A stretch of 54,734 bases of DNA, from contig JBEKSR010000050.1 of the NCBI GenBank assembly GCA_049516835.1, positions 1 to 54,734 on the forward strand. Reading direction: 5' to 3'. The stretch's first letter is position 1. Each line of letters starts with the position of its first letter. The position numbers were made by a program, and so were the translations under genes. The notes beneath the pieces are model-generated. The model saw only the letters and a program-made list of their open reading frames with translations. It ran no database searches and was not told the DNA's origin. The stretch is from Fen-178 sp049516835. Its GTDB lineage: Bacteria; Acidobacteriota; Terriglobia; Bryobacterales; Bryobacteraceae. Shown here one piece after another: positions 46,002-52,447 of the stretch.

Positions 46002-46042
46002 TGTGACGCATCGGGAGGCACTTTTTTGCAAGATGCGTCACA
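46002..46042 (+). repeat. Hairpin B in repeat unit B
   Basis: Perfect 11-bp inverted repeat TGTGACGCATC / GATGCGTCACA (46002-46012 and 46032-46042), again with a 19-nt loop. Relative to hairpin A an A-T pair has become T-A and an outer G-C pair has become T-A, on both arms. Confidence 0.85.
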
Positions 46043-46170
46043 CGGACGGTCACGGAGCCCGATGATACGGGGGGCTTTGCGTAAGTGCCTGTATTTCAAT
46101 TGGATACGGACGCCGGCGAGGGTCGGCGGCAAGACGGGGGCCAGGGGCCGGGGGCCGGGGGCCGGGCCGT

Positions 46171-46643
46171 GGGAGGCGCTGAGGGAATGCCCCCGCTGGG
46201 CGATGGCGATGAGGGGAGCGAAGGGATTATGCAATGGTTCCTCCTAATCCCGGTATAGCAGGCGAAAATCGGGCTGACGGGCCTTAAACTGCCAGGTGAT
46301 TGAAATGGTTGAGAAAACTTTAGGGGGAAGTTTGTCAACGACTAATTTTGGGGGGCGGATTTGGGGTGTTTTTGGGGAGGGGCGGGGTTGCTGAAGGGTG
46401 GCGCTGGCTTGGGGCCAAAGATGTTGCCACCCGGGTATGAAGAGGGGCACCGGGGCGGTGAGGCGGCTGCTGGGGAGCCCCGATCCATGGCCCGCAATTC
46501 CGAGGCGATCGCACGCTTCCTGGTTTGGCAGGCGGCTTATGAGTGAACAATGGGCTGAAGCGCGCGGCTGCCGTGACGGGCGTGTGCCACGGGAGGGATC
46601 TCGCCAGCCCGGACTCTGGTATATACCTCGGGATTGCCTTACA
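46171..46643 (+). other. Intergenic stretch, no gene seen
   Basis: About 470 bp between the repeat units and vapB. It holds G-rich runs (46350-46385) and the sequence around 46568-46600 that recurs on the other side of vapBC. No frame has a supporting start or motif. Confidence 0.35.
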
Positions 46644-46652
46644 ATGGAGGTC

Positions 46653-46928
46653 ATGAGGACCCGAAAAGTGGCGGAGAAGAAACGGCGCACGCTGTATATC
46701 AAGAATCCCGTCGCCCATCGTTTAGCCGAGCAAGTCAGCAAACGTATGGGGGTGACTCTCAGCGATGCCGTGATTGCCGCTCTGGAGGAAAGGCTCCAGA
46801 AAACAAGGCGGCCCCTCAATCGAACGAAAGTGGACGATCTCTGCGCCAGGATCGGCGCTCTTCCAGTGGTCGACGCCCGCACCCCGGAAGAGATTCTCGG
46901 ATACGATGCTTTCGGGATTCCGAGTTAA
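46653..46928 (+). CDS. vapB: VapB-type antitoxin
   Basis: A 91-residue protein. An N-terminal ribbon-helix-helix-like part (TLYIKNPVAHRLAEQVSKRMGVTLSDAVIAALEERLQ, given here as residues about 13-49) matches the PSK/Rv0623-like VapB class, and a C-terminal arm (DDLCARIGALPVVDARTPEE, ending GYDAFGIPS) is the typical toxin-wrapping tail of this class. GGAGG lies just upstream; ATG at 46644 is an alternative start. Its TAA overlaps the ATG of vapC. Confidence 0.85.
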   Translation: MRTRKVAEKKRRTLYIKNPVAHRLAEQVSKRMGVTLSDAVIAALEERLQKTRRPLNRTKVDDLCARIGALPVVDARTPEEILGYDAFGIPS

Positions 46929-47323
46929 TGGTAATCGACACATCGGCGCTAATTGCGATTGCCCTCGGGGAGCCATCCCGGGAACGGCTGCTGGACGCAC
47001 TGGAAACAGCGGCAGACCGAGTTCTCTCGCCGATGTCGCTGCTGGAAGCCGGCATGGTTCTTCGGGCGCGATTGGGTGAGAGCGCGGTCGGCTTGTTGTG
47101 CCAGCTGGTGGACGATCTGGTGAGCGAAGTGGTCCCATTCGATGAATCCCAGACGAGACTGGCAATAGCGGCGTTTGGGAGATTTGGAAAAGGCATGGGG
47201 CACCGGGCGCGACTCAACTTCGGGGATTGTGCCGTATACGCGCTGGCGGTATCCCGCGGTGAGCCGGTGCTGGCAACTGGCAATGATTTCGCAGCGACGG
47301 ACCTGCCCTGCTATCGGCTGTAG
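46928..47323 (+). CDS. vapC: VapC ribonuclease toxin (PIN domain)
   Basis: A 131-residue PIN protein with all acidic positions: MVIDTSALIAI (Asp4), LSPMSLLEAGMVL (Glu near 40), NFGDCAVYALA (Asp near 99) and ATGNDFAATDL (Asp near 117). The GHRARLNFGDCAVYALA block is typical of the VapC partner of PSK-type VapB. Start and antitoxin stop overlap (TAATG). The pair looks complete and active: an Mg2+-dependent RNase controlled by VapB. Confidence 0.9.
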   Translation: MVIDTSALIAIALGEPSRERLLDALETAADRVLSPMSLLEAGMVLRARLGESAVGLLCQLVDDLVSEVVPFDESQTRLAIAAFGRFGKGMGHRARLNFGDCAVYALAVSRGEPVLATGNDFAATDLPCYRL

Positions 47324-47462
47324 CGGCCCTCTCTCAGCGTGAATGCCGATCCAGTAGCGGGCGAAGCCCGAGGCGCCGACAATGCGTCGCTTCGAGTGAT
47401 CCCGACGGCGCTTCTGCCGTGAACGGCGTGTCACGGGAGGAATCCGGCTGCCGAACGGACGG

Positions 47463-47795
47463 TCATCCGGCGCTCGGAGACCGTGCATCGGAGAACTGCT
47501 TGATGCGCACGGAGCCTTCCGGGAAGCAGGCGCGGATTTCCAGTGTGCCTCCCATGGCCTCGATAAACCTGGTTAGCGTGCTGACGTACATGTCGGATTG
47601 GCGCTCAATCTTCGAGACGGTGGCTTGCCTGATGCCCAGGGTTTCCGCCAGACGCTCCTGGGTCAATTCACGGGCGGTGCGTAGTTCATCGAGAGCCATG
47701 TCATGCAGGGTGACTTTGACGCGGGCCTCGACGCGGGCGAGAGATTCCGCCGGTAGTCGATTTCGGAGTTCGCTAAAGTTTCTTGCTTTTGCCAT
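47463..47795 (-). CDS. XRE-family antitoxin (HigA-like)
   Basis: A 110-residue protein from ATG 47795, with an N-terminal helix (NFSELRNRLPAESLARVEARV) and a Cro/C1-type helix-turn-helix ARELTQERLAETLGIRQATVSKIERQ, then YVSTLTRFIEAMGGTLEIRACFP. This layout is that of antitoxins encoded downstream of RelE/HigB-type toxins. Its start overlaps the end of the toxin frame at 47773-48136, which is broken, so only the antitoxin is expected to be made. Confidence 0.87.
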   Translation of the reverse strand: MAKARNFSELRNRLPAESLARVEARVKVTLHDMALDELRTARELTQERLAETLGIRQATVSKIERQSDMYVSTLTRFIEAMGGTLEIRACFPEGSVRIKQFSDARSPSAG

Positions 47796-48136
47796 GGCCG
47801 TCACTCTCTTCCAGTTCGATCAGGCGCCGTTGGTAGAGGCGGTCCGCCAGGGGCACGGAAGTTTCATACCACTGTTCGTTTCCCGTCTTGTCGCGGCCGA
47901 TCGGCAGCACCGCATTCCGTTGGGGTCGAAGGCATGCAGGACCCGGTAGGGCCGGCCCTGGCGCCGATGCGCAACTCGCGCATGTGGGCGTAGCGGCTTC
48001 CGGAGACGCCGGAAGAGTGGGGAAACTTCGACTCGATACCCAGCCGCGCGAGCAGATCCACGGAATAGGTCACACTCTCCCGCTCTTCGATGCTCAAGCT
48101 ATTCCACCAGGACTCGAATTCGTCGGTGAAGAGCAT
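47773..48136 (-). pseudogene. RelE/HigB-type toxin with two frameshifts
   Basis: The first frame reads MLFTDEFESWWNSLSIEER and continues to AHMRELRIGA near 47965. A second frame then continues with GRPYRVLHAFDP, and near 47915 a third with NAVLPIGRDKTGNEQWYETS, VPLADRLYQRRLIELEE, ending at 47773. Joined, they give a normal RelE-superfamily toxin of about 120 residues; each junction needs one missing base. Two independent 1-bp deletions make an assembly error less likely but not excluded. The tail overlaps the antitoxin start, as in intact operons of this type. Confidence 0.8.
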
Positions 48137-48154
48137 CGAACATTTTAAATTATG

Positions 48155-48184
48155 AATATAGATAAAAATGAATATAGCGGTCAA
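48155..48184 (-). promoter_or_regulatory. Putative promoter of the RelE-like/XRE operon
   Basis: On the minus strand TTGACC (48184-48179) and TATATT (48160-48155) are separated by 18 bp, within an AT-rich patch unlike the flanking DNA, and about 20 bp before the toxin start codon. This arrangement is a good sigma-70-type match. Confidence 0.5.
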
Positions 48185-48617
48185 GGGGGAGTAGTGCCGG
48201 CGCGTGCAATCTTCATGCGCGCCGCGGCTGCCGCCCGCGCATCAGCCACGCGGTTGCCGCATCTGCTTTCGCGCCCACCCGATGTTGTGAACGGCGTTTA
48301 CCAAGGCCTATTCTGCGGGCCGGCGAGATGGCAAACTTCCCCCAACCAGACTTCCTGGGCGTTTCGTGGCGCGCAGGGGATTTCGCAACAGGAATCGGGT
48401 GCCGCTGAATACCTTATGGGTTGGCCTGGTGCGGCCACGTGGGGGACCAGAGGCGGCCGGGACAACCGCTGCGGGCGTAACGCCGGAGTATCGCAGCCTG
48501 CTTGAACCTGATTCGGGTCGAGGCGGCCTAGAGAAAATGGGTTGTTATGCCGCGTGCGGATGCGGACCGATTCGAAAAAAAGGGGGAGTAAACTAGTAGT
48601 TTAGGAACCTAAACCAC
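48185..48617 (+). other. Intergenic stretch, no gene seen
   Basis: About 430 bp between the divergent toxin operon and the HEPN-like gene. A frame from 48152 to 48505 exists, but its translation is low-complexity and its start overlaps the toxin promoter. The end (48560-48617) is more AT-rich and probably holds the promoter of the next gene. Confidence 0.35.
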
Positions 48618-50171
48618 ATGCCCGCAACCCTGAACCTCGAAGCCGCGAACAACGGCGGGTTTCTCTGGCCATCTGTGTCAGACGCGCTCGACACCTTCCT
48701 GAGGAGGCGGCACAACGACGCAGACCCATATGAGCGGGTGTGGCGACTGATCCATCTTTGGGAAGCGACCGAGATTACGCTTGCGCTCGCGGCCATGTCC
48801 CGGCTTGCGGAGGATGGATCCAATCCCGCCATACTGCGAAGACAGCGGGAGTTTTTCTACGGCAAGACATGGGATGAGGTCACGGGCTCTTTCAAGTCGA
48901 TGCAGGGAGCCGCAGACGGTGCCGTGGACCAGTGGATTAACATCCTGGATGAAATAGCCAAGGCGGCGGACCTTTCAGGCCGCTTTGTAGGAGCGCTTAA
49001 GGGTTTTCTGACTGCTTCTGAAATCGACATGGGCCCGCTGCTTACTTCGTGGGCGAAGGCGTGCGATGTACCCCCCGACTACAAGCGAACAGCACCAGTC
49101 GACGTTAGGACGGCGATGCGTTACGTGAACTCGTTCCGTAACAGACTCGCCCATGTCCCGTTTCCCCATGATCCGCTTGGCGACGTTGCTGACGGGTTGG
49201 AGGCTGCGACGGAGCAGTTGTTTAGTGTTTCACCAGTTCCAACAGCACACGAGAAGAATGGCCAGAGCAGTGCTTTGACGGGTGCTTTTCGGATCGGACG
49301 GTGCTTCCTGCACGGCGGACATATGGAGTCCCTATCGGAAAGCTCGTCAAAGGATATTCAGTTTGTCTTTCCGTGCCGGAAGCGGGGCGAAGAAACTGAG
49401 GCTTGGCTTGCCCTTCCCATGCTCCACGTGGACACGATGATGAGGCCGCATATCCTCACGAGAGTGAAGGGCCACGACGTCTGCGAGTACACGCGGTTCA
49501 GGGCCGAGGCCAATGCGGTCGTGGTCCGAGATAATTCTGGCATTACCCAGAGGTTGCCCGAGCCAATTAAGGCCGACTACGTGTCGATTGAAGAAACGCC
49601 TCCCCAACCGGCTCCTGTCGGCGAAGGGGGTCTAGAAGCTCCAGTCGCTCGCGCAAGTGAGATGAGTATGTCAGACGCGATTGAAGCGATTCGGTCAGAG
49701 GATTACGACAGTGCCATTTCGTACTTCGACAAGCTCACTCGAGAACGGCCGACATATCACATCGGGTGGTTACGCCTGGGGTATGCCCGCAGGGAGAAGG
49801 CAGTACGAGTAGTTCCAGGCGACCGGGACGAGGCGGTCCGACTTCTAAGACTTGCAGTAGATGATCTGGCAAAGGCCGCCCAGCACATTGATCAGCAATA
49901 CCAAGCCGTCGCGTGGTACGAACGTTCAAAGAGCTATTACCACCTGGTAAAGCTGGTCCCAGAAGATGAACAAAGTCGCACGATGTGCAAAGAAGACGCT
50001 GACAAGGCCTGTGCCCTTTCCGATGAAAAGAAGTTCCTTACTTGGTGGGAGCACGTTCAGACATGGCCCGAGGGAGCGCGCGACATCGACACCCAGCGGG
50101 AGATGAGGCGCGCTCGTCGGAATCCGACCGCGACTCCGGCTGAACACCTCGCTGGGCCGTCCGCGGAGTAG
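48618..50171 (+). CDS. Large protein with HEPN-type motif and TPR-like tail
   Basis: A 517-residue protein of no family I can name. Residues 1-215 are helical and contain RNRLAH at 174-179 (R-N-x3-H), the R-x4-6-H motif used by HEPN ribonucleases, in a helix followed by a loop as in that fold. Residues about 230-330 look beta-rich (QFVFPCRKRGEE, EAWLALPMLHVDT, EANAVVVRDNSG). From about 350 helical pairs resemble TPRs (AIEAIRSEDYDSAISYFDKL, YHIGWLRLGYARREKA, YQAVAWYERSKSYYHL). No membrane or signal segment. It stands alone among toxin-antitoxin genes, so an RNA-targeting defence or stress role is conceivable; this is inference. Confidence 0.6.
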   Translation: MPATLNLEAANNGGFLWPSVSDALDTFLRRRHNDADPYERVWRLIHLWEATEITLALAAMSRLAEDGSNPAILRRQREFFYGKTWDEVTGSFKSMQGAADGAVDQWINILDEIAKAADLSGRFVGALKGFLTASEIDMGPLLTSWAKACDVPPDYKRTAPVDVRTAMRYVNSFRNRLAHVPFPHDPLGDVADGLEAATEQLFSVSPVPTAHEKNGQSSALTGAFRIGRCFLHGGHMESLSESSSKDIQFVFPCRKRGEETEAWLALPMLHVDTMMRPHILTRVKGHDVCEYTRFRAEANAVVVRDNSGITQRLPEPIKADYVSIEETPPQPAPVGEGGLEAPVARASEMSMSDAIEAIRSEDYDSAISYFDKLTRERPTYHIGWLRLGYARREKAVRVVPGDRDEAVRLLRLAVDDLAKAAQHIDQQYQAVAWYERSKSYYHLVKLVPEDEQSRTMCKEDADKACALSDEKKFLTWWEHVQTWPEGARDIDTQREMRRARRNPTATPAEHLAGPSAE

Positions 50172-50456
50172 TTAGCTCCTCCGCCGCGGGCTGGGGCTGC
50201 CTCCGCTTTGGTCGGCCATTTCGGAGAGTTGCCGCTTCGGCCCGCGCCGGGTTGCTGGCGCTAACAGCCCATACCACCAGGAATGGGGCAAACGTTCCCC
50301 AAACGGCGTTGGAGGAGATCTCGGGCATTCAGATCTGAACCGCTAGCGCCGTTCACGCTCAATCTCCCCAAAAACGACAGTGGTGGCGTCCAACAGTGCG
50401 GGGTTTCCGCTGAGGCCGCTTTCAATGGGGGCCATTTGCGTGGTATGGTCTTTGGT

Positions 50457-50729
50457 ATGGCCACTACGAAGATCACCATCACAGTTGAGGACAATCAGCT
50501 TGAAGAAACTCGGGCACTTGTCGCGGCCGGAGCGGCAGCGAGCGTTTCTGCCTTCGTGAAGCATGCGGTTGGAGTCGCCCTCTCCGATGCGGCGGGATGG
50601 AGGGAGATGCTAGAAGATGCGCTGCAGCAAACGGGCGGCCCGCTAATGAAAAAGGAGCGTGCGTGGGCCGACGCGCTTCTCTCTCCCCAGGGACAGAAGA
50701 GAATTTCCAGAAAAGGGAAGGCGGCGTGA
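50457..50729 (+). CDS. Antitoxin of a PIN-toxin pair
   Basis: A 90-residue protein: an N-terminal strand-helix part with KITITVEDNQLEETRALVAAG and SVSAFVKHAVGVAL (ribbon-helix-helix-like), and a C-terminal arm KKERAWADALLS rich in Lys/Arg. The PIN gene begins inside its stop codon (GTGA), the usual sign of an antitoxin/toxin pair. ATG at 50457 was preferred; ATG 50445 is also possible. Confidence 0.8.
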   Translation: MATTKITITVEDNQLEETRALVAAGAAASVSAFVKHAVGVALSDAAGWREMLEDALQQTGGPLMKKERAWADALLSPQGQKRISRKGKAA

Positions 50730-51103
50730 ACGGCATCACTTTCGACGCTGGCGGGCTGATCGCCCTGGACCGAAACGACCGCCGCGTGCTCACACTCATC
50801 GCGCGCGCGACAGAGCGTGGCATGCGTATTACAATTCCGGCGACGGCGCTGGCACAGGCCATTCGGAATCCCGCCAGGCAGGCTCGCCTCTCCCGGCTCA
50901 TTCGACAGGCCGGTACGGACCTTATTCCGCTGGACGGACCGGACGCGACAGCCGCAGGCCTGTTGTTGGCACGAACCGCGACGGCCGACATCGTCGATGC
51001 CCACGTCGTCATTTGTGCGCGGAGGGCCGGGCAGGCCGTGGTAACCAGCGACGCCGACGATCTCAGGGGAATCGCTCCGGAGCTGCAGGTGGTGGTCGTC
51101 TGA
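50726..51103 (+). CDS. PIN-domain ribonuclease toxin
   Basis: A 125-residue PIN protein with a GTG start overlapping the antitoxin stop. Acidic positions: ITFDAGGLIALDRND (Asp7), then AQAIRNPARQ with a weak second site, ATADIVDAHVV (Asp near 89-92) and VTSDADDLRGI (Asp 106-109). These match the short PIN group partnered with ribbon-helix-helix antitoxins. It is expected to cut RNA unless bound by the antitoxin. Confidence 0.85.
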   Translation: MNGITFDAGGLIALDRNDRRVLTLIARATERGMRITIPATALAQAIRNPARQARLSRLIRQAGTDLIPLDGPDATAAGLLLARTATADIVDAHVVICARRAGQAVVTSDADDLRGIAPELQVVVV

Positions 51104-51195
51104 CACGCCATTGACGGATTGGCCGGATTGCCGGGGACCTGTGTCTTGGCGCCGTGGGCACCCGAGCCGGGAACCGGCTTCCCCAGAATGGTCAG

Positions 51196-51392
51196 CCCGG
51201 ATTTCTCACACGGAAGAAAGCGGGGATCCTCGGGCGGGGCGAAAACAAGGGGACTGACGACTCTGTCCGCGCGGCGCAGAGGGACAGTGTGTTGATTCGA
51301 GAGAGGCTGCGCGCCTTGGGACAGAGTCGTCAGTCTCCTTGTTTTCGCAGCGTTTCGCCAGGAGGAAGACGTACACGTATGAGAAATCCGGG
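51196..51392 (+). mobile_element. MITE-like palindromic element, copy 1
   Basis: A 197-bp element with perfect 13-bp terminal inverted repeats (CCCGGATTTCTCA / TGAGAAATCCGGG) and a 28-bp inner inverted repeat (51241-51268 with 51319-51346, 27 of 28 matching). It has no coding capacity and occurs again at 52283, on the other side of the aldo/keto reductase gene. No target-site duplication is obvious. Confidence 0.75.
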
Positions 51393-51430
51393 TTCAGAAT
51401 GGTAAGGCGCCGTTGCGCGATAATGGCGTC

Positions 51431-52282
51431 GTGACACAACGCGCATTCGGCTGGACCGGCGTCGAAGTCCCTGTCATCGGACAAGGCACTTGGATGATCG
51501 AAGGCCCCCGCGACAGCGAGCGGCGCGCCGTGGAGGCGCTGCGCGTGGGCATGGATCTCGGCCTCACGCACATCGACACCGCGGAGATGTACGGCAACGG
51601 CCGCGCCGAGAAACTCACCGGCGAAGCGATCGCCGGGCGCCGCGATGAGGTGTTCTTAGCCGGCAAAGTCCTGCCCTCGAACGCCAGCTTCGACGGCACG
51701 CTGCGCGCTTGCGAGCGGAGCCTCGCCAGGCTCGGCACGGACCACCTGGACCTGTATCTCCTGCACTGGGAGGGCAGCTATCCGCTGGCCGGCACCATGC
51801 GCGCCATGGAGCGCCTGATCGACGAGGGCCAGATCCGTTTCACCGGAGTCAGCAACTTCGACGTCCCGCAGGTGAAAGCCGCCGAGGCCGCGCTGCGCCA
51901 CCATAAGCTGGCTGCAAACCAGGTTCTCTACCACCTGCGCGACCGCGGCATCGAGCGCAAGCTGATCCCGTATTGCCACGAGCGCCGGATCGCGGTGGTG
52001 GCCTACTCGCCCTTCGGACACGAAGCGCTGCCGCGCCTGGATTCCCCCGCCGGCCGGGTGCTGGCGGAAGTCGCGCAACGCAACGGACGTACGGTCCGGC
52101 AGGTCATCCTCAACTTCCTCACGCGTCTCCCGGGCGTTTTTACGATTCCGAAGGCCAGCCAGCCCGAGCACACGCGCGAGAATGCCGGCGGATCGGGCTG
52201 GACGCTTTCAGCCCAAGATATTGCCGCCCTCGACCGCGCTTTTCCCGCGCCTAATCGCGACGTCCCCCTGGGGATGCTATAG
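51431..52282 (+). CDS. Aldo/keto reductase
   Basis: A 283-residue TIM-barrel oxidoreductase starting at GTG 51431. Catalytic residues of the AKR tetrad are seen: Asp/Tyr in HIDTAEMYGNG, Lys in FLAGKVLPS, His in YLLHWEG. NADPH-binding segments ANQVLYHLRDRGIERKL and PGVFTIPKASQPEHTRENAGG follow. It most resembles small-molecule AKRs of the DkgA/YeaE group. Both sides carry copies of a palindromic element, and copy 2 begins immediately after its stop codon, so its transcript would end in that hairpin. Confidence 0.9.
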   Translation: MTQRAFGWTGVEVPVIGQGTWMIEGPRDSERRAVEALRVGMDLGLTHIDTAEMYGNGRAEKLTGEAIAGRRDEVFLAGKVLPSNASFDGTLRACERSLARLGTDHLDLYLLHWEGSYPLAGTMRAMERLIDEGQIRFTGVSNFDVPQVKAAEAALRHHKLAANQVLYHLRDRGIERKLIPYCHERRIAVVAYSPFGHEALPRLDSPAGRVLAEVAQRNGRTVRQVILNFLTRLPGVFTIPKASQPEHTRENAGGSGWTLSAQDIAALDRAFPAPNRDVPLGML

Positions 52283-52443
52283 CCGGGATTTCTCACACGG
52301 AAGAAAGCGGGGATCCTCGGCCGGGGCGAAAACATGGGGACAGACGGCTCTGTCCACGCGGCGCAGAGGGATAGCGTGTTGGTTCGAGAGAGGCGCGCGC
52401 CTTGGGACAGAGTCGTCAGTCCCCATGTTTTGAGAAATCCGGG
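52283..52443 (+). mobile_element. MITE-like palindromic element, copy 2
   Basis: A 161-bp shorter copy in the same orientation as the element at 51196. Terminal inverted repeats differ at one position, and the inner inverted repeat is 52328-52355 with 52405-52431. In the inner stem the A-T pair of copy 1 (AACAAGG/CCTTGTT) is T-A here (AACATGG/CCATGTT), a paired change. It could also act as a transcription terminator of the reductase gene, but it lacks a U-tract. Confidence 0.75.
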
Positions 52444-52447
52444 CGGG

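Larger units (their letters stand above)
45684..46170 (+). repeat. Tandem 216-bp intergenic repeat units (two full, one partial)
   Basis: Unit A (45684-45899) and unit B (45900 to about 46115) share GCACCC, then GTGACGCATC, the stretch TTCATGAGGTTTTAAGT, then TTTCAATGGGTTG, a hairpin and a G-rich tail, with an offset of 215-216 bp throughout. A third partial copy of the TAAGT..TTTCAAT part begins near 46080 and is followed by its own G-rich tail (46135-46168). No frame is kept between copies. This is an intergenic repeat family rather than coding DNA. Confidence 0.8.

Noticed and set aside
45684..46170. Possible CRISPR array
   Set aside because: Only two full units, of 216 bp, with spacers as conserved as the repeats, and no cas genes nearby.
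45732..46234. Two minus-strand frames with similar Pro/Gly/Ser-rich peptides (DAS-K-x-P motifs)
   Set aside because: Similarity follows from the 216-bp DNA repeat and the heptamer tract; no ribosome-binding site, and the hairpin rather than the frame is conserved.
48152..48505. 117-codon plus-strand frame
   Set aside because: Its start lies in the promoter of the divergent toxin operon and the translation is Ala/Arg-rich without motif.
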